Below, piece after piece: positions 13,430 to 21,908 of a stretch of DNA of 30,865 nt. The notes under the pieces were generated by a model, which saw nothing but the letters and a program-made list of their open reading frames with translations, searched no databases and was not told where the DNA came from. Each line of letters begins with the position of its first letter. The stretch's first letter is position 1. A program made the position numbers and the translations under genes. This DNA comes from a virus: positions 1 to 30,865 of the IMG/VR virus record IMGVR_UViG_3300036806_000063; one strand, 5' to 3'.

Positions 13430-13921
13430 CTACGACGTCAGCAGCATCTCGATCGGGACGTGCGCCACGGCCACGCGGCCGATGATGCCCTCGAACCTCT
13501 CAATGTTACCGCTGACGCGGCAGTAGGCACAGAGGCCCCCGAGGGTCGTACAGAACACGCCGGGCGGCCGACCGACGAACCGTGCCCCAGCGGCGGCGTT
13601 CTCGCCTGGCTGAATGAGCAGGGCGTTCACGACGGCCGATATTAGCGTGTTGAGCATGATGCTCGGCGGGGTCGCCTCGTCAGGGGATTGCGCGTACAGC
13701 ACGACGAGTGTTCGCACGCGCCACATCGGCGGTGACACGCCCTGGACCGATGACGGCGCCTCGAAAAGTTCGATCCCCTGCGAGATGAGTTGCAACGACG
13801 GTTGCAGTGTCGGCGGCTGGTCCGCCCAATTCTCTTGGATCCGGGTCGCGTAATTGACGCCTGGGACATTGCCTAGGCGGTCGAACTGCGCGACGGTCGC
13901 GGCCTCGAAGTCGACGGCCAT
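13430..13921 (-). CDS. Tail completion/terminator-like protein
   Basis: This 163-residue protein sits after the gp10-like gene and before the tail tube, the place of tail terminator proteins (lambda gpU-like). Visible features are an N-terminal helix (MAVDFEAATVAQFDRLGNVP), the segment LQPSLQLISQGIELFEAPSS, and RVRTLVVLYAQSPDE followed by IMLNTLISAVVNALLIQPGE. The strand-helix pattern suits the alpha/beta fold of this class. Two cysteine-containing motifs (CTTLGGLCAYC) are present near residues 123-133. The assignment depends mainly on gene order and size. Confidence 0.75.
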   Translation of the reverse strand: MAVDFEAATVAQFDRLGNVPGVNYATRIQENWADQPPTLQPSLQLISQGIELFEAPSSVQGVSPPMWRVRTLVVLYAQSPDEATPPSIMLNTLISAVVNALLIQPGENAAAGARFVGRPPGVFCTTLGGLCAYCRVSGNIERFEGIIGRVAVAHVPIEMLLTS

Positions 13922-13924
13922 CGG

Positions 13925-14398
13925 TCAGAGCCCAGCCATCGCGCGCGTAATCGCGGCGTGGATTTCCGGACGCATCTCCTCGAGTCGAGGCCGAAGCCAC
14001 GGCCGGGGCGCTTGCGCTGGGTGAAAGACTGACGCGACGGGATGTTCGGCACCCGGCCAAAAGAGCGCCTTCTTATTCCGCGGTACGATCGTGAACGCGC
14101 GCGTGCCGGTCAGCTCCCAGATTCGGCCGTAGCTCTTGTTCGAGCCAGTCGAGGCGGTCTCGCTCGACGGCGTGCTGACGAACTTTGTGTTCACGCTGCG
14201 CGCGAGCGCGCCAGTGCGGCGATTCAGCGGGTTGCCCGCGAGGCTGACTGTCTTTACGCGGGCCTCGAGCTGATAGCCAAGCGCCCGAACCGTGGCGCGC
14301 ATCCGTTCGAGCGCATTGGTTGGCGCGAGCACGGAAAGTCGCTCTGTGACCATCTCGGCGCCGACCACGCGGCCGGTGATGATGATTGGCGACGACAC
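13925..14398 (-). CDS. HK97 gp10-like head-tail/tail component
   Basis: This 157-residue protein is of the HK97 gp10 type, small proteins at the head-tail joint or tail completion step. The typical pattern is seen: LERMRATVRALGYQLEARVK, then the RRTGALARSVN motif (residues 60-70) and SKSYGRIWELTGTR-like segment near 87-100. FHPAQAPRPWLRPRLEEMRP follows at about 126-145 and matches the family end with its aromatic/Pro-rich turn. GTG 14398 follows the previous TAG by four bases and is the only good start. Confidence 0.85.
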   Translation of the reverse strand: MSSPIIITGRVVGAEMVTERLSVLAPTNALERMRATVRALGYQLEARVKTVSLAGNPLNRRTGALARSVNTKFVSTPSSETASTGSNKSYGRIWELTGTRAFTIVPRNKKALFWPGAEHPVASVFHPAQAPRPWLRPRLEEMRPEIHAAITRAMAGL

Positions 14399-14402
14399 AG
14401 GG

Positions 14403-14597
14403 CTACGCGATCGGAAGCGCGGACTCGAAACAGCGGCGCTCGAATTCCGCGACGGCGCCGACGAGCTCCTCGAGCGCGAGGGTGCGACGCGAGATCACGT
14501 GATAGCCTTTCGTCTCGCGTTCGACGGCGACCATGCCGTCACCCATGAGCGACGACGTTGATTGCCGAATGCGCGCAGCGCCGAGATCGTTGTTCAC
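14403..14597 (-). CDS. Small hypothetical head-region protein, GTG start
   Basis: The gene encodes 64 residues. GTG 14597 overlaps the TGA of the connector gene (GTGA), which sets the start; the longer in-frame upstream region belongs to the connector's antisense-like frame and is not credible. The product reads MNNDLGAARIRQSTSSLMGD, then VERETKGYHVISRRTLALEE, ending RRCFESALPIA. The latter half is strand then helix. It may be a small head-completion component, since it lies between the gp6-like connector and the gp10-like gene. Function is not shown by sequence. Confidence 0.7.
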   Translation of the reverse strand: MNNDLGAARIRQSTSSLMGDGMVAVERETKGYHVISRRTLALEELVGAVAEFERRCFESALPIA

Positions 14598-15220
14598 GAG
14601 AGTTTCGTCAAACGGGTCAACGTCGGCGTCATGCGCGTGTTGTAGAAGTCGGCGATCCCCTTCACGTCGGGCGGCAGGTTCGAGAGATCGAACAACACGA
14701 CCTCGCCGGCGATCGTCTTCGAGCGTTGGCCGGCGCGCTGCATTTCGTTGTAGCGGATCTGACACCACTTCGTCGCAGCGTGTACGATGTCGCTGGGCAG
14801 CGTGGCGAATCCCGCCTGGTACACGACCTGCACGCTCGCTACGCCTTTCGGAAACCGCCCACAGTACAGCACGACCGAGAATTCAGTAAATGTGAAATCA
14901 CGATCTTTGACGAGCGGCACGTTTGCCGGCGTGGCGCCTGGTGCGTTCGCGGGGCTGAGGAGTGTGACGGACGTGACATCGACGAGCGGCGACTGTGAGA
15001 GCGTCAGGACGTCGGTGCCAGTGCCCGCGCGGATCTCTTGCCACGTCTCGAGGGAGAACGTGCGCGTGCAGTAGTTCTCCAGCGCCGGCGTCACGGCGTC
15101 GACGAGCGCCTGAATCAGTCCGTCGTCAACGTTCGCGGTCGGCGCCGGCGCGATCTGTTGCGCCCGCGTGAGGCCGAGGTAGCCTTTGACCCTCGCGACC
15201 GTCGTGAGCGGCTTTCCCAT
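14594..15220 (-). CDS. Head-tail connector, HK97 gp6-like
   Basis: This 208-residue protein is of the gp6/gp15-like connector family that binds below the portal. It opens MGKPLTTVARVKGYLGLTRA, followed by DDGLIQALVDAVTPALENYC (residues 32-51), the conserved helix hairpin with an aromatic-Cys end. TRTFSLETWQEIRAGTGTDV and SQSPLVDVTSV (the LSQSP-V motif) follow, then VQVVYQAGFATLPSDIVHAA, typical of the family. Position after the capsid gene and before gp10-like agrees. ATG 15220 is 10 bases after the preceding stop. Confidence 0.9.
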   Translation of the reverse strand: MGKPLTTVARVKGYLGLTRAQQIAPAPTANVDDGLIQALVDAVTPALENYCTRTFSLETWQEIRAGTGTDVLTLSQSPLVDVTSVTLLSPANAPGATPANVPLVKDRDFTFTEFSVVLYCGRFPKGVASVQVVYQAGFATLPSDIVHAATKWCQIRYNEMQRAGQRSKTIAGEVVLFDLSNLPPDVKGIADFYNTRMTPTLTRLTKLS

Positions 15221-15229
15221 CGGCCGGAG

Positions 15230-15598
15230 CTACTTGTTCCCAGAGCTACGCGCGGCGGCGGCACCCGTCGGCCGCTGCGGGCCACCGCCAGCGGTGCCGC
15301 TCGCGGCCTTTGACTGCTCGCTGTCCGCCTTTGCCTTCGCGGCCTCGCGCGCCACTCGCTCGGCATCGCTCTCGGTCTGCGGGTGTTCTGGCGGGAGCGT
15401 GTGCACTTGCTCGCTCGGCGCCTGCACGGCCGGCGTGCCCGCGTCCACCTGGGCCGTGGTCGGCGATCGCGACCACCCGCTGCGCAAGAGGCTGTGCGCG
15501 AGGTTCTCCGGCACTTCGATCTCGCCGTTGCGTGACTCGTAGACCGTTTTGCCGGCGTGGACCTGGGTCGCGCCGCGACCGTAAAGCTTGACCAACAT
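15230..15598 (-). CDS. Hypothetical small protein after the capsid gene
   Basis: The gene encodes 122 residues starting MLVKLYGRGATQVHAGKTVY at ATG 15598, with GGAG about 11 bases upstream. The first 50 residues form a compact domain (ESRNGEIEVPENLAHSLLRS) and the rest is a disordered Pro/Ala/Gln/Glu/Gly-rich tail ending AAAARSSGNK. Short proteins with an N-terminal domain of this kind often follow the major capsid gene in HK97-type phages and may be head components. It lies downstream of a strong hairpin, so its level may differ from that of the capsid protein. Confidence 0.75.
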   Translation of the reverse strand: MLVKLYGRGATQVHAGKTVYESRNGEIEVPENLAHSLLRSGWSRSPTTAQVDAGTPAVQAPSEQVHTLPPEHPQTESDAERVAREAAKAKADSEQSKAASGTAGGGPQRPTGAAAARSSGNK

Positions 15599-15625
15599 AG
15601 AGCGATTCTCCGGAGACTGAACGCA

Positions 15626-15663
15626 CAACGGGGCGCGAGCAAGTTGCGGCCCGCGCCCCGTTG
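15626..15663 (-). terminator. Strong 12-bp hairpin after the major capsid gene
   Basis: CAACGGGGCGCG (15626-15637) and CGCGCCCCGTTG (15652-15663) pair perfectly, with a 14-base loop that can itself pair GCAA with TTGC. It begins 19 bases after the capsid stop codon. No T tract follows on the minus strand, so it is more likely a partial terminator or an mRNA 3'-end stabiliser that sets capsid expression above the downstream genes. Confidence 0.55.
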
Positions 15664-15682
15664 CTGTCAACTCGGCCGCCGA

Positions 15683-17203
15683 CTAGTTCGTCGTCGGCGC
15701 AATGTTCGTGATCGCCGCGAACGCCGGCGGGAAGTAGTTGAGTAGCGTCTCGTCGACGTAGACGCCGTATTCACGCTTGCGCGTGCGGATCGGCCACAGC
15801 GTCGAGTAATACTCTTTGCGGCAGAGCATCTCGACGAGGGTTGTGACGCGAGAGCCAGCGTAAGGCGCGTTCTTCGTGGTGAACAGCATCGTGCCGGCCG
15901 TCTGGAACGGATGCACGCGGATCGCGAGCACGTCTTGCGTGACCGGGTTCACGTAGCTGCCGATCCGCGAGCCGGCGACGAGATCGAGAATCGGCGACTC
16001 CGCGTTCGCGTTGAGCTTCAACAGCGGCGCGCCACCGTTCTTCACGATGAGCACTTTCAGGCTGATCATCTCTTGCGAGTTCAGCCAGATCGTGTCGGGT
16101 GAGAGCCGGTAGTTGTCCCACCGATCTTTCAACATCGTGTTGATCTCGGCGATGCCGCCGGCGTTATCCGTCGTGAGTTGCGAGCCGACGCCGTCCGTGC
16201 CTGTCGCCAGCGCGCTGTAGTACGCGCCGAGGCCCGTCTTGAACGGCGCGCCATACAGCAGACCGTCGAAGCCGTACGCGCCGACCGCCGAGTAGTCCGC
16301 GACCGCGAGCGTCGTCGCGTCCTGCGTTGTCGTGACGAGCGTCGTGTTGAAGTTCACCGAGTTGAGCGTCGTGATCTGTTGCAGGTACTGGTGTGACGTC
16401 GAGGTGCCCAGATACCACGCATAGGCCACCGCGCCCTGCACCGCGGTCACGTGGGCCGTCACGCGCTGCACCGCCGTCCCGGCGTTGAGCACGACGCCCG
16501 ACGACTGCGCCGACAGTTGCGCCGTGCCGCCGTTGATCGTGTCGCTCGAACCGTCGGCGTTGATGCGGGTGATCGTCTGTTGCACACCGCCGGCGACCGT
16601 CGCCCGGCTCAACCCGTCAGCGGTCAGCGCAACACACACGACGGTGTATGTCCCGTCGGACAGCGCGCCGTTTGTGGCGCTGCCCGCGCCCGTCGGCGTC
16701 GGCGTTGTGCCGAGCAAGTTCGACGAGTTGCAGTTGAGAATGATCTGTTCTTCCGAGATCATCATCGACTTGAGCAAGTTCTCGGACGCCAGGGCGAGCA
16801 CGTCGTCGAACCCTTCGGCCGCATACTCGGCCTCGAAGGTCACGAAGTCTTCCGAGCCGAACCCGGCGTACGCCGACAGGCGGTCCGACTCGACGGTCTG
16901 TACGACGCCCGACCGATTTCCTTCGGACACGCCGACGGGCATGTTCTTGACGTTGATACCGGTGATCTGCTTCCACCGGTGCGCCGTGTCGCCGCGTCCT
17001 GACGTGCGCCGCGCGATCATGTTGCGGAGCGGGGTGATCGACTGCCCCCACGGGAACAGAAGCTTTGCGCCGGCCTCGAGGTCGTAGTTGACCAGGCCGA
17101 GCGCGACCGTGTACGCCTTTTCGTACCGATCCGCGGCGCTTCCGCCGCCGCCGGCGATCGCCGACTTCATCGCCTCGAGCGTTTGCTGCATGGAATTGTT
17201 CAT
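15683..17203 (-). CDS. Major capsid protein (HK97-fold) with inserted domain
   Basis: This 506-residue protein builds the head shell. It follows the protease/scaffold-type gene. The N-terminal part (EAMKSAIAGGGGSAADRYEK, then WGQSITPLRNMIARRTSGRG) fits the N-arm and E-loop region. The C-terminal part (DETLLNYFPPAFAAITNIAP and FTTKNAPYAGSRVTTLVEML) fits the P-domain/A-domain. About residues 168-295 form a Gly/Thr/Ser-rich beta insert (SDGTYTVVCVALTADGLSRA, TAVQRVTAHVTAVQGAVAYA) resembling an Ig/fibronectin-type domain, which makes the protein longer than usual. ATG 17203 has GAGG about 9 bases upstream. Stop is TAG. Confidence 0.9.
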   Translation of the reverse strand: MNNSMQQTLEAMKSAIAGGGGSAADRYEKAYTVALGLVNYDLEAGAKLLFPWGQSITPLRNMIARRTSGRGDTAHRWKQITGINVKNMPVGVSEGNRSGVVQTVESDRLSAYAGFGSEDFVTFEAEYAAEGFDDVLALASENLLKSMMISEEQIILNCNSSNLLGTTPTPTGAGSATNGALSDGTYTVVCVALTADGLSRATVAGGVQQTITRINADGSSDTINGGTAQLSAQSSGVVLNAGTAVQRVTAHVTAVQGAVAYAWYLGTSTSHQYLQQITTLNSVNFNTTLVTTTQDATTLAVADYSAVGAYGFDGLLYGAPFKTGLGAYYSALATGTDGVGSQLTTDNAGGIAEINTMLKDRWDNYRLSPDTIWLNSQEMISLKVLIVKNGGAPLLKLNANAESPILDLVAGSRIGSYVNPVTQDVLAIRVHPFQTAGTMLFTTKNAPYAGSRVTTLVEMLCRKEYYSTLWPIRTRKREYGVYVDETLLNYFPPAFAAITNIAPTTN

Positions 17204-17282
17204 TGCGCCGTGCCTCGGGGTCGCCGTGGGTCAGGTTGAGAAAACTCGAATGAGAACGCGCGTGACTCGCGGTGCGACTGGC

Positions 17283-18995
17283 TCAGAACTTCGGCTGCAT
17301 CTCGGGCGGCAGGCCCTCGATTTTCGGACTGAGGAACGATTCCTTGAACGCGCCCTTGAACGTGGTCGGCGGTGCCTTGTCGCCGGTGGCGGTCTTGTCC
17401 ACCGTCTCGCCGGTGGCCGTGGTTCCGCCTGCGACGTCGGCGCCCTTGTCGACGACGCGGAGCACGCCGCCCTTGCCCGACAACTGCTGCACGAGTTGCG
17501 CACCGGTTGACGCGAGATCCTCGGCCGTCTTGCGCAACGTGGCGTTCTCGCCCTCGGCCGCCGTCGCGCGATCTTCGGCGGCCTTGAGCCGCTTCTCGAA
17601 TCCGCTCAACGCTTTCGCGAACTCGCCTTCACCAGCGCCAGCGGTTGCCGCTGCGGCCTTCGCGACCTTGTCGGCCTCGCCCTCGTCGTCGCCCGCGCCG
17701 CCCTCGCCTTCGCCGGTCATGCTGGCGTGCAGGCCGGAGAGCTTCTCGACGTGAGCCTTCATGGCCTTGTGCGAGTCGCCGGCGATCTTCATGCACTTCT
17801 CGGCGTGGTCGACGAGATCGCTGACCTTCGCGATATGCTTCTGCGCGAACGCCTTGGCGAACTCGGGATCGCCGACGGCCTTCGCGAACTCCTCGGGGGA
17901 AGAGAGCGCGACCTTGAGCGTTTTGAGATAGATGTCGTCCTTCATCGTGCCCTCGTCGGTGATGGCGACTTTCGTCGCGCTCGTTTCTTTCGTGTCGCCT
18001 GCGGCCTCGCCTTCCTCGTTCGCGTCGAGTCCGAGCAGCGCGCGGAGTTCCTCGACCTCTTCGCCGGTCATCGCGAGCAGGATGTCGGCGCCCTCGGCCG
18101 CCCAATCGGCGAGCCGGTCGGGGATCTCCGAGTCGTCCTCTTCCCGCTCGCGCTCGTACTGCGCCGACCGTTGCGCCCAGGTCGTTGACTCGACGAGGTT
18201 CGCCATTTGGCCGATTTCGTACATGCCTTTCGAGAAGTCGCCGCGGAGCATCGCCTTTTCCGTGACGTCGCCGATGCCGAACTTGCGCGCGGCGGCCCGA
18301 ATGTTCCGGCCAATCGTGGCTTGGTCCTTCGTCGAATACTTGGCGCGGTTCTTCGCCTGGCCCCAATACGAGAGCGCGGCGCGCACGTGCGCCTTCGTCT
18401 CGATCGGATACTTTTTGTTCTTCGCGTCGGCGTAGGTGACGTCGCCGTATTTCGATTCGCCGGTCGCGGCGCTCGTGTCCTCGCGGGCGGCGATCTTGAA
18501 TGACCGCTCCTCGCTCGCGCCGCCGATTTTGATCATCGTGAATGTGGCGGTCGGCACGCACGGGAGATCGGCGAGCGATAGCTCGGTCGGGTTCGCGATG
18601 TAGCGCATCATCGTGCGGTCGACGGGATCCTTCCACCGCTTCATGACTTTCCCAGAAAACGAGAAGCCGGTGTAATTCCCGTCCATGACCTTTTGCCACT
18701 CGACCGGATCGTTCACGTACGCGCACACGTCAATTTTTTTCGCCGTGTCGTCGAACGAGAGATCGCGCAGGATGCCCGCCGAGATGTTGCGGTGCATCGC
18801 GCGGAGATTGCCCTTCGACTTCCCGGCGGTGCCGTCCTCGGCATTCTTCGACCACTGCTCGATGTACGGCTTCGAGCCGTCGTAGTCGAAAATCTCGTTG
18901 TCGCGGTCGCGGATCTCCTGCGTGGCTACGCCATAGACCTCTTGCTTTTCCTCGTCGATTTTTGTGATCGGGATGAACAGCGCGGGGCGCGGCAT
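17283..18995 (-). CDS. XkdF-like prohead protease fused to DUF6582-like and scaffold-like regions
   Basis: The protein has 570 residues. Residues 1-160 resemble XkdF/Peptidase_S78_2 phage serine proteases: EEKQEVYGVATQEIRDRDNE, candidate catalytic His68 in LRAMHRNIS, candidate Ser112 or Ser114 in GFSFSGKV, and the ending ELSLADLPCVPTATF. Residues about 183-241 match a DUF6582-like module (YPIETKAHVRAALSYWGQAK and AAARKFGI). The rest is a long acidic Ala/Glu/Lys helical region, probably acting as internal scaffold, ending PPEMQPKF. The start ATG 18995 has no good ribosome binding site. It lies directly before the capsid gene. Confidence 0.88.
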   Translation of the reverse strand: MPRPALFIPITKIDEEKQEVYGVATQEIRDRDNEIFDYDGSKPYIEQWSKNAEDGTAGKSKGNLRAMHRNISAGILRDLSFDDTAKKIDVCAYVNDPVEWQKVMDGNYTGFSFSGKVMKRWKDPVDRTMMRYIANPTELSLADLPCVPTATFTMIKIGGASEERSFKIAAREDTSAATGESKYGDVTYADAKNKKYPIETKAHVRAALSYWGQAKNRAKYSTKDQATIGRNIRAAARKFGIGDVTEKAMLRGDFSKGMYEIGQMANLVESTTWAQRSAQYEREREEDDSEIPDRLADWAAEGADILLAMTGEEVEELRALLGLDANEEGEAAGDTKETSATKVAITDEGTMKDDIYLKTLKVALSSPEEFAKAVGDPEFAKAFAQKHIAKVSDLVDHAEKCMKIAGDSHKAMKAHVEKLSGLHASMTGEGEGGAGDDEGEADKVAKAAAATAGAGEGEFAKALSGFEKRLKAAEDRATAAEGENATLRKTAEDLASTGAQLVQQLSGKGGVLRVVDKGADVAGGTTATGETVDKTATGDKAPPTTFKGAFKESFLSPKIEGLPPEMQPKF

Positions 18996-19211
18996 GTTCA
19001 CAAGGGGACGGCGACGACCGAGCGAGCTGACGCGCGTGAGGCGGCGGTGCGACTTCTCTAACGCGCGTCGTGGTCGTGCTGTGGGTCGTGCTGGCACTAC
19101 GCTCGAACAGGGAGACCCGCGCCGGCCGCCGATAGCCGCGATAGGAAAGCTGGCAACGACCGACGCGCTCGTTCACCCCTGAACGCCTGCAAGTTTGGGC
19201 GGACTGCGGGG
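18996..19211. other. 216-base gap between small ORF and protease
   Basis: No convincing gene is present. Minus-strand frames here give Arg/Ser/Thr-rich products without ribosome binding sites. The sequence includes short repeated motifs around CACGACC and GCACGAC near 19075-19100. A promoter for the protease/capsid operon might lie here, but no clear -35/-10 pair was found. Confidence 0.4.
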
Positions 19212-19460
19212 CTACGTCAAGGGATCGCGGCCCTCTTCGCTGTCGTCGGCGTCCAGCGGACGAACCCAATACCAATAGCCGGTCGGCATGGTGGCGATGA
19301 GCCCCACGCGCGTCACGCCGATCTCGTCGACCCGTTCGACCTCGATCAGTTCCGCCCAGCCCTTCGACGCGCGCACGACGACGGTGAGCACGGTGTGCTC
19401 GGCGTGTACGGACAGATCCAACGTGTCGCCGGGTTGCGGGCGGATACGGCGGCGCGGCAT
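19212..19460 (-). CDS. Small hypothetical protein in the head operon
   Basis: The gene encodes 82 residues, MPRRRIRPQPGDTLDLSVHA and onward. It is strand-rich with aromatic residues (TVLTVVVRASKGWAELIEVE, then GLIATMPTGYWYWVRPLD), suggesting a small all-beta domain. ATG 19460 is 9 bases after the head morphogenesis gene and the composition fits a real gene. It could be a minor head or DNA-binding accessory protein; nothing more specific can be said. Confidence 0.65.
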   Translation of the reverse strand: MPRRRIRPQPGDTLDLSVHAEHTVLTVVVRASKGWAELIEVERVDEIGVTRVGLIATMPTGYWYWVRPLDADDSEEGRDPLT

Positions 19461-19469
19461 CGGCGGAAC

Positions 19470-20285
19470 TTACTCGCTGTCGCTGTCCTCGGGCACGACC
19501 GCCACAGGGTAAATCACGCACCGGCAATTCGGGTGCGCCGGCGGCCCGTCGTCGCCGTTCGAGAACGCATCCTCGAGCGGCACCTCTTCGCCGTCCATCG
19601 GCTCGCACTCGTCGCACGCCTCGTCGTCCGCGCTCCACCCCTTGCCCTCGACGACGCCAGAAGCGGCGTAGCCTTGGAGCGTGCCGGCCGTCTCCGCGGT
19701 CGCCATCTCCGTACGGGCGATGACGGTCGCGCGGTCCGTGCTGAACTCCCACGCGCCGGAGAGCTGCTCGGCGAACTCCTCGGTCGTGATGCCGTCGCGG
19801 ATCGCTGCCGCCGTCATTTCGTTGACGGCATCGCGCGTGACGTCGCTGACGTCGGTGATGAGATTTCCCGCGCGCTCTTGGGCCCACGCGATCGCGCGCT
19901 CGTTGGCTTGCGAGAGGAGTTGCTCGATTTCGTCGGCGGACGCGCCGCGCGTGAGGCGGCGGATCTCGCCGTCGCCGCGCTCGAGCGCGACCTCGGTCAG
20001 CAGGTCTCGGAGCTCGTCGCGCTCGGCCTCGGTCCAGGCAAAGTCGTCGTCCTTGAGCGAGCTGAGAAAGTCGCGGAGCCGATCGGCTGCGTCCTTCTCA
20101 TGTCGCGAGGCGCGCGCGACGATCGTTGCGCGGATCCGGCGAAAGACTCGCCGCGCGAGCCGGTCGATCGACCGCTCATACTTCGCGGCGTGCGTATCGT
20201 TGCGCGCGAGCGGCGGCAGCGCCTTCGCCTTGGGTTTCCGCTTCGCGCGTTTCTCGACGACGGCCAATCCCGTTACGAATTCCAC
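19470..20285 (-). CDS. Head morphogenesis protein, SPP1 gp7/Mu gpF family
   Basis: This 271-residue minor head protein of the gp7/gpF family associates with the portal and takes part in prohead assembly or DNA ejection. Middle part: EIEQLLSQANERAIAWAQER and VTRDAVNEMTAAAIRDGITT (residues 119-168). The family signature follows: RATVIARTEMATAETAGTLQ, a Cys pair at 224 and 227 (ACDEC), and HPNCRCVIYP with His251, Cys254 and Cys256. The N-terminus is basic. GTG 20285 overlaps the portal end by 13 bases; no clear ribosome binding site is seen, and a TTG at 20267 is an alternative start. Confidence 0.92.
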   Translation of the reverse strand: MEFVTGLAVVEKRAKRKPKAKALPPLARNDTHAAKYERSIDRLARRVFRRIRATIVARASRHEKDAADRLRDFLSSLKDDDFAWTEAERDELRDLLTEVALERGDGEIRRLTRGASADEIEQLLSQANERAIAWAQERAGNLITDVSDVTRDAVNEMTAAAIRDGITTEEFAEQLSGAWEFSTDRATVIARTEMATAETAGTLQGYAASGVVEGKGWSADDEACDECEPMDGEEVPLEDAFSNGDDGPPAHPNCRCVIYPVAVVPEDSDSE

Positions 20286-21895
20286 GGCGCACGATACCCG
20301 AACGGTCGCAAGCGCATGGCGCGCGCGCCGCCGACTTTCGTCGTCGTGCCTTCATCGCCGGTGCCGGGCTTCTTGCCGTTGCCGTTCGCGCCGTTGCTGC
20401 TCGGCGCTTTGTCGCCAGGCTTGCCCGGCGGTGTGCCGCCCGGCCTTGGAGGAGTGGCGCCGCCTGCCGCGATGGGTTCCGGCGCCGGCGGTTGCAACTC
20501 CTTTAATTGGTCCGGCGTGGCCGGTGGCAGACTCGCGAACTCGCGCACCTCGGCGAGCGTCATGATCGCCTTTGCCGTGCCGGTCGTGCCGCCGTAATAG
20601 CTCTGCGCGACTCGCGCCTTCGCTTCGGGATCGACGATCTCCTCGTCGGCCCACTGCCAGCGGAGATTCGGAAATCCCGCGCGCCGCAACAGGTCGTCCA
20701 TGAGATCCGAGAACCATAGTTTCATGGGCTCGAGTCCCTCCTCCTGCGCGGCCTCTTTACTCGTCTCCGACGTCGCGCGGTTCATTTCTTTCACGAACGC
20801 TTGCGGCGGCAGTGAGAAGCAGTAGCAGATAATCCGAATGAGCCATTCGTCGAAGGTGTCTTTGAGGATCTGGTCCTTCGTCGCGACATACTTCGCGTCG
20901 GCCGGCACGAACCGCATTTTGCGGCGCTCGCCGAGCTGCCCCGACATCTCCGAATTGAACCACTCGGTGAATTGCTTGATCGCCGCTTGGCTCCACTCTT
21001 TCGGCACCTCCATGAAGCCGTCGGGAATGGTACCGGCGGTGAAATACGCGAGCTGCGACATCTGCCGGTTCAACGAGATCGCGATCGTCGCGAGCACTTG
21101 CTCGACGTGGCTCATGCCGTACAGTCGGTTCGTGCGGACGTTGTACGGGTAGTATCCGATCTCGTCCAACGTATAGTCTTGGGTCGGCATCCCCTTGAGC
21201 ACTTGCTGATATGCGGGGAGCGGCGGCATCGGCGTTCGGCCGTCCTCGGCGAGAATCAGCAGCTTCAACGTCGCGCCGTCCATCGGCTCGAACAGCGGAC
21301 GGACTTCGCCGTCGATCTGCGCCGTGCGCAAGTAGACGGCGGGCGCGTCGATCACGAGATGATCCTCGACGATCGACCGCATCCACTGCCTGAACGTGTG
21401 CACGCCGTCGGGCTTCGAGAGCCAGGCCTCGACGTCGCGCGCGGCCTGCCCGCCGTTGTCGTTCTTCTCGACGCCGCGAATTTTCCATCGCTGCGCCGCC
21501 ATCTGGTCTTTCCGCGTCTCGATCGCGAGGCGCAAGAGATCAAGTCCGCCCTCGGCCGGCTCGGCCATCCGGCGAAGCGTCTCGAATCCGATCGGCACGC
21601 CCTGCTCGCCACGGGGCGTGTAATTGAAATTGATGAACGACGGGTAGTCCCACCGGCGCCCCGTCGTCGTCCCTGGCGGTGCAACAGGCGAGAGCGGCCG
21701 ACCGGACGGAAACCAACCGTCGGGCGGATCAAAGGCCTCAACGGCTTGCGGCGACGTCGGCGCCACGGGCGGCAGGAGACGCGCGGGCGCGCCCGCGCGC
21801 ACGGGCGGCGCCGAGCGTTGAAAGGCGCCGGTCAGTCGATCGACCGCGCTGCCGAGGCCCGTGATGCGTGCCGCGCCTTCTGTCGGTGTCGCCAT
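20273..21895 (-). CDS. Portal protein
   Basis: This 540-residue protein forms the dodecameric DNA channel at one vertex of the head. Diagnostic stretches are LDLLRLAIETRKDQMAAQRW, VEDHLVIDAPAVYLRTAQID, IGYYPYNVRTNRLYGMSHVE and LNRQMSQLAYFTAGTIPDGF, followed by CYCFSLPPQAFVKEMNRATS with the conserved Asn-Arg-Ala region. The N-terminus and the C-terminal tail are Pro/Gly-rich and probably disordered (PPRPGGTPPGKPGDKAPSSN). ATG 21895 directly precedes ATPTEGAARITG; upstream in-frame codons are Arg/Ser-rich and were excluded. It lies just before the gpF-like gene as in other HK97-type phages. Confidence 0.95.
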   Translation of the reverse strand: MATPTEGAARITGLGSAVDRLTGAFQRSAPPVRAGAPARLLPPVAPTSPQAVEAFDPPDGWFPSGRPLSPVAPPGTTTGRRWDYPSFINFNYTPRGEQGVPIGFETLRRMAEPAEGGLDLLRLAIETRKDQMAAQRWKIRGVEKNDNGGQAARDVEAWLSKPDGVHTFRQWMRSIVEDHLVIDAPAVYLRTAQIDGEVRPLFEPMDGATLKLLILAEDGRTPMPPLPAYQQVLKGMPTQDYTLDEIGYYPYNVRTNRLYGMSHVEQVLATIAISLNRQMSQLAYFTAGTIPDGFMEVPKEWSQAAIKQFTEWFNSEMSGQLGERRKMRFVPADAKYVATKDQILKDTFDEWLIRIICYCFSLPPQAFVKEMNRATSETSKEAAQEEGLEPMKLWFSDLMDDLLRRAGFPNLRWQWADEEIVDPEAKARVAQSYYGGTTGTAKAIMTLAEVREFASLPPATPDQLKELQPPAPEPIAAGGATPPRPGGTPPGKPGDKAPSSNGANGNGKKPGTGDEGTTTKVGGARAMRLRPFGYRAPWNS

Positions 21896-21908
21896 GTTTA
21901 GTGATCTC

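Noticed and set aside
12340-13485. 381-codon plus-strand frame opposite the tail tube gene
   Set aside because: It is an antisense shadow with Arg/Val/His-rich sequence and no motif.
19395-20597. 400-codon plus-strand frame opposite the head morphogenesis and portal genes
   Set aside because: It is antisense to two genes with firm family motifs and has a composition typical of high-GC shadow frames.
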